In this document: piece after piece, positions 37,701-49,700 of the stretch
Numbering within the stretch: the first letter of the stretch is position 1
Layout: every line of letters begins with the position of its first letter
Assembly (NCBI RefSeq): GCF_035978755.1
Contig: NZ_CP108415.1
Location: forward strand, 186,001-250,000
DNA length: 64,000 nucleotides
DNA from: Streptomyces sp. NBC_01298
Lineage (GTDB): Bacteria; Actinomycetota; Actinomycetes; Streptomycetales; Streptomycetaceae
Direction: 5' to 3'
Notes under the pieces: generated by a model
Seen by the model: the letters and a program-made list of their open reading frames with translations, nothing else
Database searches by the model: none
Told to the model about the DNA's origin: nothing
Made by a program: the position numbers and the translations under genes

Positions 37701-40700
37701 CCTCGCAGGTCGGCGAAGGCCTGCAGGAGGCTGACGCGGTCGAGGTAGGTGGCGGGCCAGGGGTTGGGCTGACCGCCGTCGAGCGTCCATACGCGTAGGG
37801 CATTGAGCACTGCCGCCTGGAGGTTGCCGTGGCCGCGGCGCTGTGTGGGCAGCACGGTCACCTGGTCGGCTGATTGGCCGGGCAGGGTGTCGCCCATCAC
37901 CGTGTGCCAGCCGCCGCCCTCTTCGACGAGGGTGGCGATGACTTGGTCATCGGGCGCGTGCAGGGTGTAGGCCGGTCCGTGCCAGATCGAGGGTTCGGCC
38001 ATGAGCCGGAAGCCGGGCGCCGAGTCCACGCTGTAGGCGGGCTGGCCGTCGGGAGTCGCGACGGGCTCGAAGCCGCCCGCCTCGGACTCGCCGAGCGGCT
38101 CAGGAGACTGGGCCGTCGGGGACAGGCCCCGGGGGTCGGGGTAGCCCAGGCGCGGCATCAGGAACGGGTCCTCGCGCCAAAGTGCGATGGAGCTGGGGAA
38201 CACGCGGGCCCACTGTTCGCCCCATGCGGTGGCGGCCATCCGGTCCGCATGCCGGGCCGCTGCCCGCGTGAACGCGGCCATGATGATTTGGAGTTGGGGA
38301 GGGAGCGTTCCGGCGAGGCCTGCGTTTTCAGCGGCCTGCTTGAGCAGGAGGCTCGAGTAGACGGTGTCGTGCGGGGTGGTGGCGGAGCGGAAGGCGGCGA
38401 AGGCCTCGATGAGAGCCTGGGTCTGTCCGGTAGCGGGCCAGTGCGGGTGGGCGATGGCGTCCCAGGCCGTGGTGATGACGTCGTTGGTGGAACGGGTCCA
38501 CTGCGCGGCGTTGGGGAAGGCGCCGCCCTCGGGTTCCGCCGCAGGCAGGTCGAACAGCGAGTCCGATTCCTGCGCCGGCGTTGCCGTGTAGCGGTTCCAC
38601 GCGGCGGCGAGTGCCGTGGCAATGGGGGTGCCGTCGGCCTTCATGGCCTTCCACACCTCAAGGGACGCCCGGTCCAGGCGCTCCCCGGCTTCCTGGTGCT
38701 CAGGGGTGCCGGGCGCGGTGCCCTCCATGGCCGCCGCCGCGGCGAGCAGCTCCCCGCGGCGGCCTTCCGTGAGGCCGAGGGCGATCCATGCGGGCACCTC
38801 CGCCCAGCGGATCACGGCCTTCATCGCGGGCCGCTGGGCGGTCCCGTTCGTGCTGATCTGGATTCCCTCGGGCGCCGGGTCGATCCGCTCCACGTCACGA
38901 AGGGCTTCGGCGCGGCGAGGTCCACCGAGCCACAAGCCTCGTCCGGACGCGACGAGTTCGTCCTGCCAGGCCTGCCACTGCGCGGGATCGTCCATGAGGC
39001 GGACGAACGCGGTGAGCGGGCTGGAGGCGGCATTCGGCTGTCCGTCCGCCCCCCAGCCGACGACGCTCTCCTGGATGACAGCGTGCAGCTCGGTCAGGCG
39101 CATCCCCGGCAGGCCCGCCGCAAGGGTCTCGGCGCGCGCAGGGGTGTTCTGGGAGGCAGCCTCTCCTTGGGAGTTGAGTGCGGGGCGGGGCGTGCCCTCG
39201 AAGAGGTCCTCCCACGCTGCGGACGCAGCGGTGGCCAGCCAGCGGTCTCGCAGTTCGCCTGCCGCACCGACCGCTGCGGACAGCGCCTGGGCGGCGTCCT
39301 TCGGCACGTCCTGGAGCGGCCAGGCGCCGCCGAGGGCACGCAGTGCTGTGGTGAGCTCCTCGACCGCGTCATGGAAGGCGAGCGGCTGCTCCAGAGACGC
39401 GCGGGAGTAGGCGGCGAGAGCCGTCCGCACCTCGGCCTCGGCGCCCGGGCTGTCAGAGCGCTGCCGGAAGTAGGCGGCCTGGGTCAAGCGGCGGACCGCT
39501 TCGCTGAGAGCACGCCGTGGCTCACGGATGTGGCGTCGCTGGGTGAAGGCCGGCGCAGGGCCGTCCTGGGGCTGCTCGGGTTCGTCGTTTCCTCCCGGCG
39601 CCGGGGGCGGCGTGTGGTCCCTCCCGCCGTTCCCGCCAGCCGCGGGCACACCGGCATCGCCGCTCGGGCCCTGGGCTTCGCCCGCCCCCGCGGAGTCCTG
39701 TCCGGACGCGTCGGAGCTGGCCGCAGACGGCGCGGCCGTGCGCGCGGTAGCGGCCGTCTCCTGCCCGTCGTACGGGACGGCGGGCCCGAGCGTGCTGGAG
39801 GCCTCGGCGAGCTCGGCGAGGTTCTCCGCGTGGCTGCGGGCCATGTGCGCTACCGCTGCGATTTCTGCGCCCCCCGCGTCGCGGTTGCGGCGGCGGGAGT
39901 CCGCGAAGTCGAGCGCCTCATCGGCGAAGGCGCGGAGTGTGGCGTGGTCGCTGTAGGCGACGTTGCGCGTCTCGGCGTCGAGCAGTGCGGCCAGGACGAC
40001 AGTGGCCAGACCGACCCGGTACGGGTTGTCGGACTCCGCGACCACCTGGCGGACCAGGCCGAGGAGCTCACGCTGCGCGGCAGCTGTCTGCGTCTGGGCC
40101 GCGGGGGCGGACGGCGCGGGTGCGGGCTTGTGGGGGACGCGGGCCGGGCGGGTTGCCCCGTCGGTCGTCGTCCAGGCCAGATGGCGGGCGAGCCGGTCGG
40201 TGTGGTGCCTGACGGCGTCGTGCAGGGCCTGCGCCCACTCGGCTCGGTTGCCTTCGGCGGCAGTGGCGAGACCTTGGGCTGCGACGGCGAGGAGGCGGTG
40301 GCGGTTCAGCTCACCAGCGAAGTCACCGACCGCATAGTGCTCGTCGCGGATCCGCAGTGCCTCTGCCAGCAGGCGGGTCTCCTCGGCCGGCTCGGCATCT
40401 GCGGTGAGGTGCTGGGACAGGTACGCGAGCGCGCTGATCTGCCTCTGATCGCGGAGGAACGATTCGTCGGAGTACTGCATGCCGGCCCGTGCCAGAGGAA
40501 CGTTCGGGAGCAGCTTCTCGCTGACGGAGTCGGCGGCATCCGCGAGCAGCGTCAGTGCGTGGTGGGCGGGGACTGCGGCGTGGCGGGTGCGGGGACGGCC
40601 GAGCGTGTCCTCCAGCTCCCGGCGCACCGCGCGGGCGGTGTCGGCCAGGCGTTCGGCGTGCGCGGCCTGCTCCTGCCATCCATCCACGCCGCGGATCCCC

Positions 40701-43700
40701 GCAAGCCGGTCCCGGGTCGCCTGGAAGTGCTGCGGGTCGGCGAAGTGGCTGCCCAGATGGGCCAGGGTGGCCGTGAGGAGCGCTTCCAGAGCCTGTTCGA
40801 GCGCTCGTGCCTCCTCCGGAGTGGTGATGGGTCCGCTGATGGCCTCAACGGCTTCGCCGAGTTCCTGAAGTGTCACCCCGGGCGGGTTGCGCCGACCCGA
40901 GGCCGCGGCCGACTCGTTCGCGCCGACCGGCTCCAGGAGCAGCTGGTCGTCACCGACAGCGAGGCGGAGCGCGCCACTCTCCTCGTCCGGCGCGGAGGCG
41001 CCGGGCTGCAGAGCGAGCGCGTAGACCTCGGCGGCCGTGTAGGTGGCGGTCGCTTCCAGGGGATCGGCGCCGACGCGGCGCAGCAGCTGGGATGCGGGCA
41101 TGACGCGGGCGATGGACTGCGCGAGCTCGAGCGCCTGCTGCTGTTCGGCGATGGCGGTGCCTGTCGGCCACATGCCGTCCGCCAGGGCGACGGTCGTGGC
41201 GTGCATGCGGGCGGCGTGGTCGTAGGCGGCATCGGTCAGCTGGTATGCGGCAGGGTGGTTGCGTGAGTCGTCCTCCAGCTGGACGAGGAACTCGCTGGCG
41301 AGGTCGGCGATCTGCACGGTCAGCCGGCCCGCATCGGGGTGTGCGCCGATCGGCCCGGTGAGGGCATCGGCCCACAGCGCGGCTGCCGCTTGGTCGGCGA
41401 TCTCCTTGATCGACTTCTCGGCCCGGTACTGCTCCCCACCCCAGGCGCGGGTCCAGTTCCCCAGGGCCGCGGCGAGCTTCAGTGCGCCGTCGCGGGCTGC
41501 GGCCTGGTCGGGGTAGGCATCCTCGCTCTCCCCCATGCCCCGCGGGTTGTCCAGGCGCCAGGCGCGTATGGCGGCCGCCGGGAGGGCGGCCTCGACCGCG
41601 GCGTCCGGTGGTGTGGACGGCTGGGCGGCGGCCAGGCGCGCGACCAGCTCGGTGCGCAGGTAGGCGTGGAGCATTTCGCTGGGGGCGGCGTTCTCGTCGA
41701 AGTACTGCGCGAGCATCGTGGCGGGCCAGGAGTCCTGGGCGTGCCGCTCGGCGTGCTGCTCGGTCCAGACGGCGACGAGGTCGTCCTGGTTCTCGGGCCG
41801 TCCGGGGGCCAGGCGCAGCCTCAGGTCGATGTCGCTGCTGGCCGCGTCGGCCAGCGCCGCGATCTCGTCCGGCCACTGGGCCCAGGCATCGGGTACGGGG
41901 GTGCCCGCGTCCGGCAGTGGTGCGGGGGCGGTGCCGGTGGAGGGGGCGGCTTCCAGCAGGCGCTCCCACAGGGCGCCGAACGCGCCCACCAGCGCGACAG
42001 GGGTGACGTTGCCGTCGAGCACCCGCTTCAGCCGTGGGGACATGCTGTCCTCGCGGTCCTGCAGCCACAGCCACAGGGCGGGTGCGTAGGGCAGGACGCC
42101 GGCCTCGGAGGAGGTGTAGTGCACGGTGCTCATCAGTGCCTGGTCGGCCAGGGCCAGCTCGGCCAGTGCCGCGAGCTCGCGCTCGACGTCGGGGTGGGCC
42201 TGGTCGAGGGCGCTCTGGAGGGTGCGGGCACGACTGGCCGCGGACGCGCCGAGCGTGCGCAGGTTCTCCAGCTGCGGGTGGCGGCGCCCTTCGTCTGCCT
42301 GTTCGGTGGCGACCTCGCCCGCGATGCGGCTGATGTGGTTCAGGAGCGCGGGAAGCTCGGGCCGGGCCTGCGGCTCGGGGTACTCGCCGGCGACCAGAGT
42401 GAGCAGGTGGTGCAGGAGACGTTCACTGCTGCGTTCCTGGGAGCGGAGCAGGTCGGTTGAGGCCAGTTCACGGGCACGGTCAAGGAAGCGGGTGTATGCC
42501 GGGGCCATGTCCTTGGGGCTGGTGGGCGGCATTCCCGGTTCGACAGTGTCCGCGTTCAGCCGGAGGGCGTGGATGTGCCGCGCTGCTTCCCGGGTGGTCG
42601 CGGGGGCCGTGGCGAGGGTCGCTGCCCACCGCCTGGTGTGGTGGTTCAGACCGTGTGCGACGGTGTACCAGTCCGGGACGCGGGCCTGGGCGATGGCCGG
42701 GTCGGTCTCTTCCCGGATCGCGGCCCTCTCCATCGCCAGCTGCGATGCGTGGGTGAGGGCGGCCAGGTAGCGCGCGGGGTCGCCGTCGTGCCACCGGTCT
42801 CCCAGGAGGGCATGGATCCGGGGGTACGGGGACGTGTTGTGGTCGAAGGCGATGGAGACCGGGCCGACCCGGTCGGCAACCAGCTCACGCCACCACTGCT
42901 TGACGCGGGCGTCCTCCTGCACGGCTTCCTCGACGCTCGCGTACGGCGCAGCAGGCCTGGCTTCGGTCCCTGATGCGGCCGGAGCGGGGGCGGCCACGGG
43001 GCGCTGTGCCGCCCGCGCGAGGTAGTTGTCGCTGCGGCGCAGCAGGACGCGCAGTTCGGCGAGCCGTGCCGGTTCGGGGCGCGTAAGGGGAGAGGAACTC
43101 CACTGCGTGTGGAGTTCTTCGAGGTGGAGATGGGCGCTGGCCATGGCCAGCCAGTGCTGCCAGCCGTCCTGGTCCTGGGCGGCGGGCGGGGTAGCGGCGG
43201 CTGCGGCCCAGGCTTCCGGCGCGGCGTTGCCCGACCAGGCGTCGATGCTGCGGGCCACGGGACCGTTCTGGCCGAGCCAGTCCTGAACATCGGCCACCAG
43301 GGCCGCCGCGGCGTCGGTGCCGTCCACGGCTCCGGGGGCGTACGGGGTGGGGGCGGGAAGGCCGACCAGCCACTCCTCCGCATCCGGCGCGCCGACCGCA
43401 ACAACACCGGTGGCACTCGCCGCGGCCGGGCTTCCGGCGGCGGCGTGGTCGATGAGGGCGGCCTGCAGCGGCTCGTCGAGCTGGAGGAGGCCGGGCCAGT
43501 CGTGCTGGTTGTCGTGGAGGAGGGCGCGTGCGGCGTCGGGGGTGAGGTGGCCGGCCGCGGCCGTGAAACGGAGCGCCTGGTCCTGGTCTGCGAGGGCCCC
43601 GACCGTGCCGGCGCGCTTGCGCTCAGGGGTTCCGATGGTCCAGCCGTCGAGTCGGTTCGCCGACAGGCGCAGGGTGTAGCCGTCCCCCAGCACCTGTTCG

Positions 43701-46700
43701 AGGTCAGCGCCGCGGCATACGACCAGTTCGGCGCCGCGCCGGACTACATACAGCGTTGCCGGCTCGGGGAGCATGGCCAGCCGCGCTGTCTGGGCGGTCT
43801 GCGCGGTGACGTGGGAGACGAGGACGTCGCGGGTCACGAAAGAGCCGTTGAAGTAGGCCTGGGAGAACGGCGATTCCGTACGGTCCTCCACCATCCGGAA
43901 GACAAGATCGTCCACGCGTTCCCGGATGGTGTCGCGGATCTCGTCGGGGTTGTTGTCGATCAGCCAGCCCGTGAGTCGTTCGTCGTCGGCTGCGTGGTCG
44001 AGGAGTTCGTCGACTTCGGCGGCGTGCTGCTCCCACAGGGTCGGCACGGGCAACCGGCCCCCTTGGCTTGCGGGGGTCTGGGCGGTGGCCTGTTCGGTGA
44101 CGGTGTGTGCGAGGCGTCCGAAGGCACCGACCCACCCGTTGCCGGTGGCGTCTGCGGCCAGCGCATGCTTCAGCAGCGGCGACATCGCTCCCGCGCGCTC
44201 GCGTACCCAGTCGACCATGGCCGGGGCAAACGGCACGCCGGCGTACCCGGTGAGCGGGGAGGCAGGGGTGCCCAGAGCCTCCCTCAGCTGCCGGTCGGCG
44301 AGGGCTTCGGCTGTGAGCGCGGCCAGTTCGTCGTCGAGCCGGCCGTCGGTCTCGATCAGGTGGGTGTGCAGCCGCCGGGCCAGACGCATGGCAGAGGTAC
44401 CCAGTGCGGGGAGGTCCTGCCGGGCGTTGGGGCTCCACCCTTCGTCGTCCCACTCCTTGCTCACCTGCCGGGCCAGGTCAGCGACGGCCCCCAGAAGGTG
44501 AGGCCAGGCGGCATCGATCTGCCCTGCCGTGGGCCCGAGGGGAAGGCGCTGGATGGTCTGGGTGAGCTGGGCGAGCTGCCGCTCGGCGGCGGACCTGTGC
44601 GGCCGAGCGGCTGCGGCAACTCGCTTCGCCCAACTGGTGACGGTCTCGTGTGCCGCCTGGAGGGCTTTGTGGTCCGGGGCTCCGGCGGCTGTCGCGAACG
44701 GCGGCGCAGGAGCAAGAGCGCGGTAGGGCACCGCGACAGGCCGCGGACCCGTCGTGCATGCGGTCTCGGCCAGCTCGGGATCGGCCTGCAGTGTCGCGGC
44801 GAGGCGGCCGACGTAGGTGGCGAGTGTGCCTGACTTCGGCTGGGCGGCCTGGGCCAGGTTGTGCATGGCCGCCAGGTGCGCGGCTGCGGTCTGGGGAGTG
44901 CGGGCAGTGGCGAGAAGGGCGGGGTTCAGCTGTGGATCGGCCTTCGCCGTGCCGTCCACGTTGTGTGTACGGCCCGCAGCGCGCTCCATTGCCTCGAGAG
45001 CTTCGGAGATCTCCTGGGGCGCGTGGAAGCGCGGCCATCCGGCCGCCAGGGATTGGATCCACGCCTGCGAAAGGTCAGGCGTGGTGAGAGCGAGCCGTTC
45101 GGTGTGCGTGGCGGCGGTCCGGGCCAGGTGGCGAAGGCGTGGTGCTGCCCGGTAGCCGCCGAGGTCGTGCGCGGCAAGCCGAAGGGTGGCGCGCTCGGCT
45201 CGGGTGTAGGCCATGAGCTGGCTGGCCCAGTCATCCGCGGGGACTGCCTTGGCAGCGGCCCATTCAGCATGGAACGCGGACAGGGCAGGCTGGAGGTCTT
45301 CGGCGATGTCCTGGCCGTACTCCAGGGTCCACTGCGCGTAGCTCTGGTGAAGCCTGTCGGCGGAGGAGTTCGGGGTGTCGAACGCGGTAGTGCCGAACGG
45401 CTGGGCCCGGCCGTCGCCGAACTCCCAGGTCTCCTCCGGCCGAGGGTAGGCCCGTACATCCTCCGGCTGGCGGGGGGTGTCGCGGTCAGGCTGGGGGGCG
45501 ACGACCGGCGCCGGCGCCGGCTCGGGCACAGGCTCGGGGTCGGGTTGGCTGGCTTGGGGGGTGGTCTCTTCGGTGGTGGCCGCGTTGACCAGCGCGCGGA
45601 AGGTCTCTTCGTCGCCGCGGTCCAGCGCCGCGATGAGCTCCTGGTTGTTGGCCGCCCACTCCCGGATGAACTCTTCCATCTGTGCCCGGGATTCGGCGTC
45701 GATGCGGTGCGCGGCGCCGTCCTCCACCTCCCTGCGCTCCAGGGTGGCGCGGTGGCGGGCCAGGAAATCCTTCGCCAGGTCGCTGAAGGCGCGCAGCGGC
45801 TCCTGCATGATCGTGCGGTCGCGGCCCTTGAGCGTCTTCAGGAGGCGCTCGGCTTCCGTGAGCGAGGCGGCCAGGGACGCCTCTGCGTCGTGGAAGTCGC
45901 GGTCCTCGTGGGCAGCGATGGCGGCATGCAGCTTGTGGCGCAGACGGTTGAAGGCCGCGGGCACGGTGTGCAGGTCCCAGATCTGGTGGGAGGCCGCGAG
46001 CAGGGTGACCGAGGCCCCTTCGACCTGGTGGAGCGCGTTGCTCCAGGCGCGCTGGTTGGGGAACGGCAGCACCGGGGCCGGAACCGGTGCCGGGGTGTCG
46101 GGAGTGCTGTCCGGGGCTGCGGCGGGCTGTGCCTCGGGGGTCTGGGCGGGCTCGCCCTGCATGTCGCGGGTCTCCTGGGGCGGCTCGGGGACTGTGGAGT
46201 CCTGGGCATCGCTGTGCTGGGCGGCGGTGCCGGCTGTGGGCGTGGCGGGGCGGCGGGCAAGGCCGGTGGTACGGGCGTCGTTGGAGACGGCTTCCCAGCG
46301 GTCGCCGTCGCGCAGGCGGGTGCGCAGGTGACGGCCCTGGCTGGTGACGGACAGGACGGCCGGGCTGGTGTCCATGAGGCGGCGCAGGAGGGCGTGGGCG
46401 GCCATCGGTTCGTTGCCCAGCAGGTACTTGCCGTCCAGGGAGAGGTCGTCGAGGCGGACGTACTCGCGTCCGTCCTCTGCGCCGCCCGGGTCAGGGTCCG
46501 GCTCGTTGGAGTCCTCCCAGCGAGCCAGCGCTGCTGGGTCGGAGAGGGTGGCGGTCCAGCGCTGCTCGTGGAGGGCTGCGAGGCGGTCCAGGCGCTTGAG
46601 GTCGGTCGCGGCGGGGTTGCGGCCGAGCGCGTCCGTCGCCTCGGCGATGGCCTGGCGCCACAGGTGCGGTGCCACGATCGAGGCGACCGGTGTCAGTGGC

Positions 46701-49700
46701 CTGCCCTCAAGGCGCTGGCGGCGCATGTTGAGGCTTTCCTCTTCGAGGCGTTCGACCGCGGTGGCGAGCTTGCGGCCGCCGGGCGCGGTGGCGAGGCCAG
46801 GGTGGCTCTGCACGACGGCGGCCAGCGCTTCGGCGAGGATGCGCTCTGCGATGAGAGTGCCGAGCCGGTCGGTGTAGTGGGTGAACGCCTCCTGCTCATC
46901 CTGCTCGCCGCCGGAACCGGCCGATGCACCATCGGCCCCTCCGCCTGCGCCGCTGCTGCGGCGCGAGCGACGGGAGGATCGTCCTCCTCCTCCCCCGCCG
47001 GATCCGGCGGACACGACCACGTCCTCCGCTCCGGCCGTGGCGTAGCTGGGCACGGCTCCTTCCGGACCGGACCTGGAGGGTGCCGCCTCTGATTCCAGCT
47101 CCGCCATCAGCACGGCCAGCTCGGCCTGCGCCTTGGCCAGGTTGTCGTCGTCGTGGAAGTCGCCGCCGAGGTGCGCTTCGGCGTTCTCGATCTCGCTGAG
47201 GGCGTGGGCCCGCTCGCTCTTGGCCACGGCCAGGTCGTCTTCGAGGTGCGCGAGACGGTACTCGAGTGACTGGAGGGTGCCGGAGACGGATCCCGGCTCG
47301 TTACGGAGCTTCTTGATGTCGACGACGACGTCCTGGCCGGCGCCGAAGTTGAGGCGCAGGTCGAGGAAGTCGAGCCGGGCAAAGACAGGCACGCCGCCGA
47401 GGACGCCGACCTCGACCGGCAGATGGCCGCGCTTGCCCGTCATCTCTTCGACGGCGCCGGTCAGCGCGTAGGCCAGGGCGAAGGCCGCGTCCTTGCGCTT
47501 GGTGTAGGAGCGTCCGTCCACGCTGATGTGGAAGGCGGTGTCGCGGGTGGAGCGCCGTGTGCCGGGCGTGGTGGCGTCACCGACGATGGCCGTGAGGAGT
47601 TCGATCTTGGTCTGGAGCTGCTCCGCGCGCAGGGTCTCGGTGCGAATGGTGTACTTCAGGCCCTCCTGGGCGGCGTTGTGGGCGTGCTTGTCGGCCTCCA
47701 TGCCCAGGATCTCGTTGGTGAGCGTCCCGATGGCCATCAGGCGTGAGTCGCCGGCGCCCATGCTGACGGCTTCGAGCATGTAGTCGAGGTCGTCCATGGC
47801 GATGTCTTCAATGGTGCGGTCGGTGATCTTGCCGCTCATCAGCTGCTGGATGAACTTCGCCTTGCCCAGGACGAGCTGCCACACGTAGGCGTCGAAGCTG
47901 TTCTCGGTGACGTAGTTGTAGACGTGGACGGGCCGGCCCAGGTCGTAGTTCAGGTTCTTCTGCCGCACGACTCGGCCGTTGCGCTGGTGCAGGTCGACCG
48001 GGCGCCACGGGCAGTCCAGGTGGTGCACGGCGATGGCGCGCCGCTGCACGTTGGTTCCGGTTCCCATGGTCTCGGTGCTGCCGATGAGTACCGAGACCTT
48101 GCCGTTGCGGCAGTCGCGGAAGAGAGCGGCCTTCTCGCGGTCGCTCTTGGCTTCCTGCATGAAGCGGATGCCGTCGGTGGGCACGCCGAGGGCGGCGAGC
48201 TCCATGAAGAGCCCGTCGTAGACCGTCCACTTGCCCTGCCGGAGGGCCTCCTTGGAGGGAGTTCCGAGGTCGGCGAAGACCAGCTGGAGACTGCCAGGCA
48301 GTTCGTCGGGAACCGCGTCCTTGGGGCCCTGGTAGATGTCGTTCTTGTGCTGGTGGTAGAGGTCCGCGATCTTCTGCGCCGCGATGGAGATCTTCGTCTG
48401 CTCGTCGGGTTCGAGCGCGTAGCCGATCAGCCGCGGGTCGAGGGCGCCCTGCCGCATCCAGGAAGCGAGTTTGAGCATGTTGTCTTCGCTGGGGTCCACC
48501 GCGCGCGACCGGATGAGCGAGGCACGCCGCTTGGCCTCCTCGGCGATCTCGGCGTGCACGCTGGTGGGCGGGCAGTTCACCATCTGCGGCCCGCCGCCGA
48601 CCACCTCGGGAGTGGGAAGTCCCAGGTCTTCGGCCGTCTTGACGTCGGTGGGCACCCACCAGGCCGTCAGCAGCTCCGGCATGTTGGTGAACCGGGCGAA
48701 GCGGGACTTGGTCTGCAGGCCGCCCTCGGGCGCGATCTCGATCCTGGTGTCGACTTCGGCGTGGTTGGCGACCCAGTCGTCGAAGTTCTCCAGGCCTTCG
48801 TCTTCGAGGATGTCGGGGCGCAGCAGCTTCATCCACACGTACGCCTCGGCGATGGAGTTGACCACGGGTGTGGCCGAGGCGCCGGTGATCACGCGGGCGC
48901 CGTAGGTGCGCCGCATGTACTCGAGCTTCATGTGCAGGTCGGTCGCCCGGATCGACCCAGCGATCGACAGCCCAGCGTTGTTGCTGGGGTTGTACAGGTT
49001 CTTGAAGTTGTGGATCTCGTCGACGAACAAGTAGTCGATTCCGAGCTGCTCCCACGACAGCCCTGAATCGGCGATCGAGCGCATCCGCTGCTTGAGTGCC
49101 TGCTCACGGACGAGCTTCTTGCCCTCGACCTCCTTGACGGTGTCGTCCTTGTCGGGGTCCTCGCCCGCGGCAATGAGCTTGGCGCGCCGCCGCGACAGGT
49201 CGCGTTCGAACTCGGCAAGCTGGTTGTCGATGTACGTCTGGTGCTCGCCGGCGGAGAGCGGGATGGCCCGCATCACTCCGTAGGTCATGATGACCGCGTC
49301 CCAGTCGCCGGTGGCGGCCTTGGCGGCGAATCGTTTCCTCTTGCGCCGGGAGGAGAGGTCCTTGGTGGAGGCGGTGAGAACCTTGGCACCCGGGTAGGCC
49401 TGCAGGAACTCGCGGGTCCACTGTTCGGCCATGTGGTTGGGCACCACAATCGCCGGCTTGCGGGCCAGGCCGAGGCGGCGCAGCTCCATCGCGCCCATGG
49501 ACATCTCGAGCGTCTTTCCTGCGCCGACCTCGTGGGCGAGGAGGGCGGCCGGCTCGTTCAGGATGCGGGCGACAGCCGCGCGCTGGTGCGGGCGGGGGGT
49601 GAAGGTCGTCGACAGGCCCGGGAACGCCATCTCCGGGACGTCGTCGTAGTTCCGCAGGACGATCGAGTTGAAGCGGCTGTTGTAGAGCGAGGCGAGACTC

